NCBI RefSeq assembly: GCF_050859025.1
Contig: NZ_CP138200.1
Coordinates: 4,774,001 to 4,838,000, forward strand
DNA length: 64,000 nucleotides
Direction of reading: 5' to 3'
From: Wukongibacter sp050859025
GTDB lineage: Bacteria > Bacillota > Clostridia > Peptostreptococcales > Caminicellaceae
In this document: positions 17,143-25,399 of the stretch, piece after piece
Layout: each line of letters starts with the position of its first letter
Numbering within the stretch: position 1 is the stretch's first letter
Translations under genes and position numbers: made by a program
The notes under the pieces: generated by a model
Databases searched by the model: none
What the model saw: only the letters and a program-made list of their open reading frames with translations
What the model was told of the DNA's origin: nothing

Positions 17143-18057
17143 ATGAAAGTAGATAGATTACTTTCCATAGTTATAATGCTATTAAACAAAAAAAGAATTA
17201 CTGCAAAAGCTCTTGCCGATTATTTTGAAGTTTCTATAAGAACAATTCAAAGAGATATTGAAGCCATTAATATGGCTGGAATTCCAATAGTATCATATAG
17301 GGGCCAATACGGTGGATATGGTCTCTTAGAAAATTATAAAATTGATAAAAACTTTTTATCAGACTCTGAACATAAACTTTTAATGGTTGCTTTAGAAGGT
17401 ATAAACAAAGCCTATGAAGATAAGGATTTAAAAAATATTATCGAAAAGCTTACTTCTATTAGATCCAATAATTGCTCTTTAAACGACAGCAAAATTCTAA
17501 TGGATTTTAGCCCCTGGGGCTTTTCCCAAAGCTTAAAAAATAAGATCGAGTCAATAAAAAAGGCAATCGCCGAAAAAAAAATAGCAAAATTTAACTATGT
17601 GGATTTGAATGGCAAAAGCACCGAAAGAGAAGTTGAGCCAGGCCTAATTGCATTGAAATTAAATCGCTGGTATCTACATGGTTTTTGCAGACTAAGACAA
17701 GATTTCAGACTATTCAAATTAACACGAATAAGAGATTTAGTTATTACAGATGAGCTCTTTGAAACAAAAAAAAATATACCTAAGCTTAATTTTACTTTTC
17801 CTTCAGAAGAAATTAAAATCAAGCTCAAATTTGATCGAAGATCTCTTAGCAAAATTGATAATTATTTTGATCTTGAAAGCTTAAATTTTAATAGTGACGG
17901 ATATATATATGTCACAGTAAGTTATCCAGAAGACGAATGGGTGTATGGAATGATTCTAAGCTTTGGAGATTGGGTTGAAGTTATTGACCCTCCACATATC
18001 AAGGAAATTATTAAGGATAAGGCCAAAAGAATCTTTGAAAAATATGAAAAAAGTTAA
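17143..18057 (+). CDS. WYL-domain transcriptional regulator (YafY family)
   Basis: A 304-residue protein with an N-terminal DeoR-like winged helix (LLNKKRITAKALADYFEVSIRTIQRDI), the conserved VSYRGQYGGYGL segment, and a WYL domain from about 140 onward, in which NRWYLHGFCRLRQDFRLFKLTRI is the hallmark. A C-terminal WCX region ends with FGDWVEVIDPPHIKEII. WYL proteins sense ligands, sometimes nucleic acids, and act as regulators. The gene is 78 bases before a small zinc-ribbon gene in the same direction, suggesting an operon. The start ATG follows GAGGTGATG. The target is unknown. Confidence 0.9.
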   Translation: MKVDRLLSIVIMLLNKKRITAKALADYFEVSIRTIQRDIEAINMAGIPIVSYRGQYGGYGLLENYKIDKNFLSDSEHKLLMVALEGINKAYEDKDLKNIIEKLTSIRSNNCSLNDSKILMDFSPWGFSQSLKNKIESIKKAIAEKKIAKFNYVDLNGKSTEREVEPGLIALKLNRWYLHGFCRLRQDFRLFKLTRIRDLVITDELFETKKNIPKLNFTFPSEEIKIKLKFDRRSLSKIDNYFDLESLNFNSDGYIYVTVSYPEDEWVYGMILSFGDWVEVIDPPHIKEIIKDKAKRIFEKYEKS

Positions 18058-18135
18058 GGAATTACGACAATCTGTTGTCATATTACCTTTGCTATAATAC
18101 CTTCATAGAACAAAATTATTTAAGGAGGTATTTAA

Positions 18136-18390
18136 ATGGATCAAAAATTATGTCAAAGCTGTGCCATGCCTTTAAGTGATGAAAGTCTATTTGGAACAAA
18201 TGAAGATGGGAATAGAAACGAGGATTACTGTACTTACTGCTTTAAGGATGGTAAATTTACCAGCAATACAACATTGGATGAAATGATAGAAATCTGTGTT
18301 CCTCATATGGTTAAGCAAGGATTTGAAGAAAACAAAGCCAGAGAGATGCTTAACAATGTTCTTCCAAGCCTTAAAAGATGGGCTAAATAA
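18136..18390 (+). CDS. Small zinc-ribbon protein
   Basis: An 84-residue protein with a four-cysteine zinc site: KLCQSCAMPLSDE supplies the first pair and EDYCTYCFKDGKF the second. The rest (LDEMIEICVPHMVKQGFEENKAREML) is helical. This belongs to a widespread family of putative zinc-ribbon proteins often found beside WYL or AraC-type regulators or fused to effector domains. The start follows TTTAAGGAGG. It is probably cotranscribed with the WYL gene 78 bases upstream. Its molecular role is not known. Confidence 0.8.
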   Translation: MDQKLCQSCAMPLSDESLFGTNEDGNRNEDYCTYCFKDGKFTSNTTLDEMIEICVPHMVKQGFEENKAREMLNNVLPSLKRWAK

Positions 18391-18526
18391 TTAAATTCTA
18401 TATGAAAAAAGTCCACATCATAGCATAAAAAAATCCATTAATTCTAAGGAAATTGTAATCCTATAAATTGGTTGAATGGACCCTAGTAATTGTATCGGAT
18501 TCAGCTAAAACTTAACAAGGCTAACT

Positions 18527-18580
18527 AAAATGCAAATGCCCTTATCTAGTACATGCTACTTTATAAGAGCATTTGCATTT
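18527..18580. terminator. Bidirectional hairpin between convergent genes
   Basis: Arms AAAATGCAAATGCCCTTAT (18527-18545) and ATAAGAGCATTTGCATTT (18563-18580) pair almost fully. It lies between the zinc-ribbon gene and the convergent histidine kinase gene and could end both. The rest of 18391-18681 is featureless. Confidence 0.65.
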
Positions 18581-18681
18581 AGATTTATTCTGTCATTATA
18601 CATATCTTTACTCAAATGACCATTTATCTAATATGATTTTATCTGTAAATTATAACAAAATATGAAATTCATGTATTATAT

Positions 18682-20073
18682 TTATATAGCTGGTAACTCT
18701 ATTACAAAACTCACTCCTATATCATTATTAATGGCAAAAACATTACCGTTATAAAATTCAATAATCCTTTTACATATGGCTAATCCTAATCCAAAATTTC
18801 CCTTCTTATCTTTGTAAAAATTATCAAATATGTTTTTAAGATTTTCTTCTTTAATCTTAGGTCCGTCATTGTAAATCTCTATTCTCACCTTGTAACTATC
18901 TTCATTAACCTTAATGTTGATTTTATTCTCAGCATATCTTATTTGATTATCTAATATATTTTCTATGGCTACTCTTAACTTTTCTATATTTCCTTTTACC
19001 ATCACTTCTTCTAATTCAATTTCCCATTCAATATCCGTCTTCACCAATCTAAAACATTCATAGAGTTCCTTCAGAAGTATGTTTACCTTAATTTCTTCAT
19101 CTACTTTTTCATTATGCATTATATAATTTAAACTGTTAAGGTATAGAAGCTGTTTTATTTTATGTTTCAAACGATTTGCTTCATACTTTATTGTTAATGC
19201 TGTTTCTTCTAAGCTCCCCATATAAACTTCATCCATTATCGCCTGTGCATAGCTTTCAATTACCATCACAGGAGTTTTTAAATCATGGGAAATACTTTGC
19301 AAGAACAATTTTTCTTCTTCATCGGCATTTCTCAAAGCTATTTGCATTCTATTCATAGCATCGGATAAACGGCCTATTTCATCTTCCCTATCCAGCTCCA
19401 GAGGCTCAGACCACCGCTTTTTGGCAATGCTCTCTGTATATAATTCAAGTTTTTTAAGAGGCCTAGCTAAATTACTTGCAATAATCTTCGATGCAAAAAA
19501 AGCAACAAATATAAATAGTAAGACAATGTATAGATACTTATAAAATTCATTATAGACCCTATCTATCCTCATATAAGATATAATATAATTACTTTTTTGA
19601 TGATTTTCAAGGCTATTAACTAAAAAGAAGATGCTTTCGTCTTTATGTTTTTCAATAAATTTTCCTTCCCCAAATCTTTCAGCATGAGTCGTCAGAAGTC
19701 TAATTACTTCTCTATTCTCTGATCTAGGTAGACGAGTCATTTGAGACTTCCTGTCATTAATCCTATTTGGAAAGAAAACAATTGAATCATCACTCTTATC
19801 AATAAAAAAATGATTTATGGACTTAAACTCTTTAAACTCCTTAAACCTTCTAAAATCAAAATCCTTATAGGAAGAGTTATCTTTTTTTAGCTCTATATTC
19901 ATTACAATATTCTGGGCAATTTCGATGTCCCTAAAAATTCTATTCTCTTCAGCATTCTTTAATATTATGAAACTAAATAACGATATGACAAATGTAATAA
20001 TAAGTATTAGCATTATAAAAGTAAACCATATTTGCATAGTCAAGGTTTTAAATTTAAATCTATTAAAAATCAT
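18682..20073 (-). CDS. Sensor histidine kinase
   Basis: A 463-residue membrane sensor. Helices at about 15-37 and 180-199 enclose an extracytoplasmic loop of roughly 140 residues. A HAMP segment (ARPLKKLELYTESIAKK) follows, then the phospho-acceptor motif LQSISHDLKTPVMVIES with His263, and an ATPase domain with NILDNQIRYAE and FGLGLAICKRIIEFYNG. It overlaps the response regulator by 4 bases and is a classic OmpR-type pair. The divergent secreted repeat protein gene beginning at 21199 is a likely target or ligand source. The signal is not known. Confidence 0.92.
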   Translation of the reverse strand: MIFNRFKFKTLTMQIWFTFIMLILIITFVISLFSFIILKNAEENRIFRDIEIAQNIVMNIELKKDNSSYKDFDFRRFKEFKEFKSINHFFIDKSDDSIVFFPNRINDRKSQMTRLPRSENREVIRLLTTHAERFGEGKFIEKHKDESIFFLVNSLENHQKSNYIISYMRIDRVYNEFYKYLYIVLLFIFVAFFASKIIASNLARPLKKLELYTESIAKKRWSEPLELDREDEIGRLSDAMNRMQIALRNADEEEKLFLQSISHDLKTPVMVIESYAQAIMDEVYMGSLEETALTIKYEANRLKHKIKQLLYLNSLNYIMHNEKVDEEIKVNILLKELYECFRLVKTDIEWEIELEEVMVKGNIEKLRVAIENILDNQIRYAENKINIKVNEDSYKVRIEIYNDGPKIKEENLKNIFDNFYKDKKGNFGLGLAICKRIIEFYNGNVFAINNDIGVSFVIELPAI

Positions 20074-20744
20074 TTAATCACCAACTTATATCCAAAACCA
20101 TATATCGTTTCAATATCTAACTTTACAAGCTTTTTACGTATCCTCCTAAGTGTATCATCCACCACTCTATCAGTTCCAAAATAATCTTCACCCCAGATTT
20201 TAAATAGGATTTTTTCTCTAGATATAGCTATATTCTTATTATCAACAAGGTACTTTAGTAAGTTCAATTCCTTGAGGGTTAAAGAGATTTCTTCTTCTCC
20301 AAAAAAGATTAATCGCTGACCCTCATCAAGTATGTATTCTCCAAAGTTAATCACACTATTTACTTGCTCTGATCTATCAATATAAATCCGATCTATAAGC
20401 TTATTTGTACGTATCACAAGTTCTCTAGGCAAAAAAGGCTTCGATAAATAATCATCACTTCCAAGTTCAAGTCCTACAACCCTGTCTAGTTCTTCATTTC
20501 TTGCTGATATAAAGATAACTGGAGTATTCTTATTAAAGTCCTTAATTTCTTTAATTAGCTGATATCCATCTAAATCAGGAAGCATTATATCTAGTATCCA
20601 AAGATCAGGTAAGTCCTTTATTCTATCTATAGCTGAATTTCCATCTAAAAAACTAGTTACCTCATAACCTTCCATTTCAAGATATCTCTTTAGTACTAAA
20701 TTTAAGCTTTTCTCATCCTCAACAAGGTAAATTCTCTTTGCCAT
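20070..20744 (-). CDS. OmpR-family response regulator
   Basis: A 224-residue regulator. The receiver domain has YLVEDEKSLNLVLKRYLEME, the phospho-acceptor in LWILDIMLPDLDGYQ (Asp52 from the chosen start), and SARNEELDRVVGLELGSDDYLSKPF. The C-terminal winged helix has LTLKELNLLKYLVDN and VVDDTLRRIRKKL. The frame opens at GTG 20753, but ATG 20744 follows AGGAG by eight bases and starts the conserved receiver, so it is preferred. It is translated with the histidine kinase through an ATGA-type overlap. A repeat of family A lies just upstream. Confidence 0.93.
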   Translation of the reverse strand: MAKRIYLVEDEKSLNLVLKRYLEMEGYEVTSFLDGNSAIDRIKDLPDLWILDIMLPDLDGYQLIKEIKDFNKNTPVIFISARNEELDRVVGLELGSDDYLSKPFLPRELVIRTNKLIDRIYIDRSEQVNSVINFGEYILDEGQRLIFFGEEEISLTLKELNLLKYLVDNKNIAISREKILFKIWGEDYFGTDRVVDDTLRRIRKKLVKLDIETIYGFGYKLVIK

Positions 20745-20808
20745 ATACTTCACTCCTAATCCTAATAAATAAATATTAGAACACCTCTTTTATAAAATCA
20801 AAATCTAG

Positions 20809-20914
20809 TATAGAGAGTTCCAAGTAAATCCTAATTTGTACATATCAAAATATCCGATGCTTCTGGGGGATTTTTGATGTGTATAAATTAAAGTTTTGAC
20901 TGGAATCTCTATAT
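20809..20914. repeat. Palindromic repeat family A, copy 2
   Basis: About 106 bases whose arms read TATAGAGAGTTCCAAGTAAA and, inverted, TATAGAGATTCCAGTCAAAA, with inner TAATTTGTACATATCAAAA pairing to TTTTTGATGTGTATAAATTA. It lies between the response regulator and the secreted repeat protein gene. The rest of the 20754-21198 gap contains a TATAAT box at 21079-21084 that could serve the plus-strand gene. Confidence 0.85.
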
Positions 20915-21198
20915 CATTATACCATGAGTGATAATTTATAAGTTTCCCTACAATTTAAACACATACTTTTTATAACTATTATAGTGGGTAATTATCAAGA
21001 GATTGCAGAAAAATTATGTGAATAATATGTGATTTAAAATAAAATTTCTTATAGTTTATAGAAAGATCATAGCTCCGCTATAATTCTTTTCTTTCTCAAT
21101 TCACACAACAATCCCATAATTCTATGATATTAGTCACAAATTTCTTTGCTAATATGTATCTAGGGTCAAAAATATTATTTGAGAAAGGAGATTATAAT

Positions 21199-22233
21199 AT
21201 GAAAAAAGATACAATGCTTAAGACTTTCCTAGTAGGAGCTTTGGCAGTCTCAATGATAGCACCATTAAGTATAAGCGCTTTAGCAGATAATACAAATTCT
21301 ACTTCTGTTGAAGAGGGGGTATTAAATCCATCTTATAATAAAGAACTGAGAAATGGTAATTTCAATAGGAAAAAAGTTATTAAACCAGACTTTAATAAAA
21401 TAAAAGAAGAATTTGAAAGCCTCCTAGATGAATTAGTAGATGACGGAACATTAACTAGCACACAGATTGATAGCATAAAGACATTAGCTGAAGAAAATAA
21501 GGGAAAAAGAATAAATTTATTTAATGAGCTTATTAATCAAGGTACGCTAACTGAAGAAGAGGTCGATGCTATAAACGAAAAGTTACATAAGAAAAGAGAA
21601 TCACAAAATCAAGAAAGATTCCAATCAATACTAGATAAACTCGTTGAAGAAGAAATAATTACAGAAGATTGTGCCACCGAAATACTTGATTTCATCAGTG
21701 AAAAGGCTGAAGAAAGAAAGATAGAAATTGAAAAGATAAAAGATATGACCAAGGAAGAAAGAAAAGCATATTTCGAGGAAAACAAACCTGAAAAAAGCAA
21801 TTTGGCAGAAAGTTTAGTTAATGAAGAAATAATCACTCAAGAACAAGCCGATGAGCTTATCAAATTACTTCCTAAATACGGAAAAAGTTACAATAGAAGA
21901 AAAGGCTTCGGAAAAGATCATTCTCAAAACCAGGAAAAATTGACAAAATCATTAGAAAAGATTGTAGAAGATGGTATACTATCACAGGAAAAAGCTGATA
22001 AAATTCTCGACTTTATAAATAAAAAAGCAGAAGAGAGAAAAGCAGAATTTGAAAAGATAAAAGATATGACCGATGAAGAAAGAAAAGAATATCTTAAAGA
22101 AAATAGACCTCAAAGATATAACTTATTAGAAGTTTTAGTCGAAGAAGAGATAATTACTCAAGATGAAGCCGATAAGCTATCAAGCATTTTCCCAAATGCT
22201 AAGGGCCATAGGGAATTTAAATATAATAAATAG
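21199..22233 (+). CDS. Secreted protein with internal charged repeats, unknown function
   Basis: A 344-residue protein with a clear signal peptide (MKKDTMLKTFLVGALAVSMI, cleavage after ISALA near residue 30). The mature part is highly charged and helical. Two copies of an 80-90 residue unit occur at about 140-225 and 245-335, sharing AEERK, EKIKDMT, EERK and VEEEIITQ segments. Shorter LxxLVxxGxLT-type units precede them. The LTxEQAD-like motif recurs six times. The frame opens at 21124, but ATG 21199 follows GAAAGGAG and starts the signal peptide. It faces a two-component system and may be its target. It resembles no enzyme; an envelope-stress or matrix role is speculative. Confidence 0.8.
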   Translation: MKKDTMLKTFLVGALAVSMIAPLSISALADNTNSTSVEEGVLNPSYNKELRNGNFNRKKVIKPDFNKIKEEFESLLDELVDDGTLTSTQIDSIKTLAEENKGKRINLFNELINQGTLTEEEVDAINEKLHKKRESQNQERFQSILDKLVEEEIITEDCATEILDFISEKAEERKIEIEKIKDMTKEERKAYFEENKPEKSNLAESLVNEEIITQEQADELIKLLPKYGKSYNRRKGFGKDHSQNQEKLTKSLEKIVEDGILSQEKADKILDFINKKAEERKAEFEKIKDMTDEERKEYLKENRPQRYNLLEVLVEEEIITQDEADKLSSIFPNAKGHREFKYNK

Positions 22234-22243
22234 TCAAGTTGAC

Positions 22244-22275
22244 AATCTGACAGAGGTATTAGCTTCTGTCAGATT
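22244..22275 (+). terminator. Hairpin after the repeat-protein gene
   Basis: AATCTGACAG pairs perfectly with CTGTCAGATT around a 12-base loop, eleven bases after the stop codon. No T-run follows, so termination may be weak or factor-dependent. Confidence 0.55.
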
Positions 22276-22308
22276 GATGAGAGATTCGAATCCCTTCACT
22301 TGTGTTAT

Positions 22309-22483
22309 GACCAAGAATTCTTATACAACCAATACAATTTGAAAGCTCACTGAAAATTTATGATGTTTACAAAATCCTGAGTATTCTTGGTCCTAATCTT
22401 CTTAGATTTCGAGTTTGTCATCAGTCTTCCAGATTGTTTACTTTTCAAACAATCAATTAGGGGTCTTTACCCCTACTTTTTTT
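22309..22483 (+). ncRNA. Structured intergenic segment ending in a terminator, possible small RNA
   Basis: On the plus strand GACCAAGAAT (22309-22318) can pair with ATTCTTGGTC (22383-22392). GATTGTTT/AAACAATC (22432-22454) forms a second stem, and TAGGGGT-CTTT-ACCCCTA (22458-22475) followed by seven T is a textbook terminator. No open reading frame with a ribosome site was seen. It could be a small RNA, a 3' untranslated region of the preceding gene, or another palindromic element. A promoter was not recognised. Confidence 0.35.
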
Positions 22484-22536
22484 GCTTAAAAAGGATATCT
22501 CAAAATGGTGGATCTCTGCCTCTTAAAGTTATTTAT

Positions 22537-22762
22537 CTATAAGAACTCTCTTCCGTATATCCAAAATTCAATTGTATTGTCTGTTAACATAATCTTGTCA
22601 AGCTCAACCCTTACTCCTACAAAATCACTTGGATCACCAGATAAATCCTTTAAGTAAAGAAACTTTTTAATTATAAAATCAAATGTCTTTTGAACTTTTT
22701 CAGATGTTCCGCCTATGTAAGCCACTTTTCATTACCTCTAAAATTTTTTCTTTTGATGTCAT
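22537..22762 (-). pseudogene. Small gene of unknown function with an apparent frameshift
   Basis: An ATG at 22762, preceded by AAAGGAG, opens MTSKEKILEVMK. After the AAAA run at 22726-22729 that frame soon stops, while the next frame continues as VAYIGGTSEKVQKTFDFIIK and ends at 22537. Removing one A would give a single product of about 74 residues. The GTG at 22725 could instead be an internal start, with AGAGGT eight bases upstream. The gene begins 14 bases after the glycosylase stop codon, so the two look co-transcribed. Options are a decayed gene, a programmed frameshift or a sequencing error. No family was recognised. Confidence 0.45.
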
Positions 22763-22776
22763 ATCTTTATTCTCCT

Positions 22777-23271
22777 TTACTGCTCTAAACAATCTCTTAT
22801 TTTCATCCACTGCTCTAATTTATCATTAATCGGAATTGTCCACGCAGGGCTTGATGAAGGAAGCTTAAATAAAGATTTGTCTTCTACAAGGTCCTTATTA
22901 ATATTTTTCATAAAAAGCTTCTCTGCCTTTGACCCATTAAAAAATATAAATTTTATATTTGGATATTTTTTAAACAGTGATTCAAAATCATTTATTTCAG
23001 GATTTTTTATACTAGAATCTAAACTTCCCTCCCTATAGCAATCCCTTACTACATCCCAAAGAGCAATATGATTCTTCAATAAAAAAGCTAGTCTATCGCT
23101 ATAGGAGCTATCAATCTCTTTCTCAAATATTGAATATATAAGTTTCCAGAAATGGTTTCTTGAATTTCCATAATATTGAGTTTTTTCTAATGATTTTACA
23201 CTTGGAATTGAACCAAGTATTAATACCTTTGAATTCTCATCTATTACAGGTATAAAAGAGTTAATATTCAT
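22777..23271 (-). CDS. DNA-deoxyinosine (hypoxanthine) glycosylase, uracil-DNA glycosylase superfamily
   Basis: A 164-residue base-excision enzyme. KVLILGSIPSVKSLEKTQYYGNSRNHFW contains the GSxPS motif and the tyrosine/asparagine segment typical of family 6 hypoxanthine-DNA glycosylases. HIALWDVVRDC, IFFNGSKAEKLF and LPSSSPAW match the later motifs. It should remove deaminated adenine from DNA in the cytosol. The length is normal for the family. The start ATG follows AGGGAGT. It is followed by a small frameshifted gene. Uracil activity cannot be excluded from sequence. Confidence 0.87.
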   Translation of the reverse strand: MNINSFIPVIDENSKVLILGSIPSVKSLEKTQYYGNSRNHFWKLIYSIFEKEIDSSYSDRLAFLLKNHIALWDVVRDCYREGSLDSSIKNPEINDFESLFKKYPNIKFIFFNGSKAEKLFMKNINKDLVEDKSLFKLPSSSPAWTIPINDKLEQWMKIRDCLEQ

Positions 23272-23315
23272 TTCTACTCCCTTTCTTCACATCTTATTCT
23301 ATTTATCTAATTATG

Positions 23316-23435
23316 TGAGCAAATTGCATAATTAACATTCTAAAAAACTTATTACTAAATATAGTCTTAAAAGTCCTAAGTCTATACTACATTTATTATA
23401 CAATTGTCCAAAGTTAGAATTATGAAATTTCCTCA
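23316..23435. repeat. Repeat family B, copy 1
   Basis: 120 bases starting TGAGCAAATTGCATAATTAA and ending AATTATGAAATTTCCTCA, giving imperfect terminal inverted repeats of about 18 bases. It aligns with 52075-52236, sharing TAAAAAACTTA, TATAGTCTTAAA and AAGTTAGAATTATG. It lies between the glycosylase and chemoreceptor genes. The remainder of 23485-23658 has no evident feature. Confidence 0.75.
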
Positions 23436-23443
23436 TATGATAA

Positions 23444-23476
23444 TGTACTTATAAATCTATATTTTGATTTCTATAG
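23444..23476. repeat. Deleted copy of palindromic repeat family C
   Basis: GTACTTATAAATCTATATTT followed by TGATTTCTATAG matches the outer parts of family C with the centre and most of the right arm missing. It is only 8 bases from B copy 1. Confidence 0.5.
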
Positions 23477-23664
23477 TATGTAGTACATCGAATTAAAGTA
23501 TTCAATTTATTCATATTATACCATATATTAGAGAGAAGTCTTTGAAAGTGAATAAGACTTAAGCCTCAATTCATCCAAATCCTGTTGGATCTTGGTAAAT
23601 TTTGTTGATGTTCATTTAGCAAGATAGTACAATTGTATTAGACTGAATTTAGGAGGGTATGTTT

Positions 23665-24879
23665 ATGCTAAAGAAAAAGAACCATTTTAAATCATACTTG
23701 GAAGTTCTCCCACATCTTAAAGACTTAATTCAAGAAGATATCATGGTATCCTTAACTGACAAATCAAAATTTATTGCCTATTATCCCGGGGATAAAATGA
23801 AAATAGATTTAGTACCTGGTACTTTTATACCTGCTGACGACCCTCTACGAAAAACAATTTCTGACAACAAAATAGTAAATGCTATAGTTCCAAAAGAGTT
23901 ATATGGTTTATCTTTTAATACTGTTACATATCCTATCAGGAATAATAAAGGTGAATGTATCGGAGCTATCGGCTTCTCTAAAGCCACAAAAGAGGAGTTT
24001 TTGATTAGCAATTCTTTAGATAATCTTATTGAAAAAATTATTCAATATAATGGCAATATGCAAGATACTTCTAAAAAAATATTAGATATATATGAAATGA
24101 CAATAAATATCTCATCTGCTCTAGAAGAAGCTTTTACAAGTGTTTACGAAGTGTCCCATAGTTCAGATCTAGTTGATAAAATAGCTAAAAGGGCAAACTT
24201 CCTAAGTAACAATGTGGAAAAAAATGCTATAGAGAGTAAAAAATCTATGGAAAATGTAGTTGAAATAATTGAAACTACTTCAAGCTCATCAAAAGAGATA
24301 ATAGATCAGATAAGGCAATTAAGTGCTTCAATTAATAAAATAGAAACTATGGTGGGACTAATAAATCAATTATCAGAGCAAACAAATCTAATAGCATTAA
24401 ACACTTCTATAGAAGCGGCAAGCGTTGATGAACATAGCAAAGGCTTTGCTGTGGTTGCAAATGAAGTAGGCGATTTAGCTGAACAATCCAAATCTGCTAC
24501 AATAGAAATATCTAACACCATAAAATCTATCCAATATGAAATCAACCAAATAGTTCAAACCATTAGTAAGTCGGATATAAATATATCAAGCAGTGTCAAA
24601 GCAGCTAAAAAAGCTAATGAGAATATCTCTTCTGTTCTCAATAATATTACTGAGGTCGATTCTATAATTAATACTATATCAGAAAAGTCTGCACATCAAT
24701 CACAAATATCTATGGAAATATCTTCTTCAATAAAAAGCTTAGTAAGTTCTGTTGAAATTACTGCAAGCAATACCCAAGCTATAAGCATGGAGGTTAATGA
24801 ACAAACAAGTAAATTTAAGAATTTTGAGTTGGAAATAGAAAACGTTGCTAAAAAAATAGCCGATATACAAAATCAATAG
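23665..24879 (+). CDS. Soluble methyl-accepting chemotaxis protein
   Basis: A 404-residue cytoplasmic chemoreceptor without membrane helices. An N-terminal sensory region of about 115 residues (IMVSLTDKSKFIAYYPGD, TYPIRNNKGECIGAIGFSKA) resembles a PAS/Cache-type fold. The signalling domain has the conserved hairpin tip EQTNLIALNTSIEAAS followed by GFAVVANEVGDLAEQS, which contacts CheA and CheW. The tip has SIEAASVDEHSKG where most receptors have RAGE-like residues. ATG 23665 is seven bases after GGAGGG and is preferred to ATG 23659. A terminator follows. The signal is probably intracellular and is not known. Confidence 0.9.
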   Translation: MLKKKNHFKSYLEVLPHLKDLIQEDIMVSLTDKSKFIAYYPGDKMKIDLVPGTFIPADDPLRKTISDNKIVNAIVPKELYGLSFNTVTYPIRNNKGECIGAIGFSKATKEEFLISNSLDNLIEKIIQYNGNMQDTSKKILDIYEMTINISSALEEAFTSVYEVSHSSDLVDKIAKRANFLSNNVEKNAIESKKSMENVVEIIETTSSSSKEIIDQIRQLSASINKIETMVGLINQLSEQTNLIALNTSIEAASVDEHSKGFAVVANEVGDLAEQSKSATIEISNTIKSIQYEINQIVQTISKSDINISSSVKAAKKANENISSVLNNITEVDSIINTISEKSAHQSQISMEISSSIKSLVSSVEITASNTQAISMEVNEQTSKFKNFELEIENVAKKIADIQNQ

Positions 24880-24909
24880 TTTTTTCGTTTTTGTTTTAAA
24901 GACATATTT

Positions 24910-24950
24910 AAACCCCATTAACTTATATCAAAATAATGGGGTTTATTTTA
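24910..24950 (+). terminator. Intrinsic terminator of the chemoreceptor gene
   Basis: AAACCCCATTA (24910-24920) and TAATGGGGTTT (24934-24944) form a perfect stem followed by a T-rich ATTTTAT. Confidence 0.85.
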
Positions 24951-24958
24951 TATCATTC

Positions 24959-25066
24959 CTATAGAGATTCTAGTCAAAACTTTAATTTATACACATCAAA
25001 ACTCCTAAGATTCACCGAATATTTTGATATGTATAAATTAGGATTTACTTGGAACTCTATATATAG
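24959..25066. repeat. Palindromic repeat family A, copy 3 (reference copy)
   Basis: 108 bases. The left arm CTATAGAGATTCTAGTCAAA continues to AATTTATACACATCAAAA. The right arm, inverted, reads TATATAGAGTTCCAAGTAAA and TAATTTATACATATCAAAA. The two arms pair along nearly the whole length. It is used here as the reference for the family. Confidence 0.88.
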
Positions 25067-25171
25067 GTATAAAGCTCATTTCTTTTGTTAATACTTAATT
25101 CATAGCTGTTCATTTACTCCTCATTCAACTTAGATTCTATTTATTACCATTTTGTTTGGAGGAGTGGTCTA

Positions 25172-25303
25172 ATGAATCTTAAAATAAGTATTGATATTGC
25201 TATCAATGGTTTTACTATACAAACTATCTCAGCCATTGTTACCATTGTATGCAGCATATGGACCATTCACTCAAGACAAAATCATTTGAAACACATAGGA
25301 TAA
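25172..25303 (+). CDS. 43-residue hydrophobic peptide, unknown
   Basis: ATG 25172 follows TTTGGAGGAG by a good distance and opens a 43-codon frame: a short polar N-terminus, a hydrophobic stretch GFTIQTISAIVTIVCSIW, and a basic tail HSRQNHLKH. The architecture is that of small membrane peptides such as holin-like or type I toxin peptides, but no family was recognised. It lies between A copy 3 and the convergent anti-sigma gene. No antisense RNA could be confirmed. It is too short to be sure without comparative data. Confidence 0.45.
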   Translation: MNLKISIDIAINGFTIQTISAIVTIVCSIWTIHSRQNHLKHIG

Positions 25304-25399
25304 ATTTCTAAAATAAACTAAAGATAAATTATTCTAAAATCAGATGATAAATTTTATTGGTTGGATGAATGTAAGTGAACAGTTCTTTACTTGCTTCCA

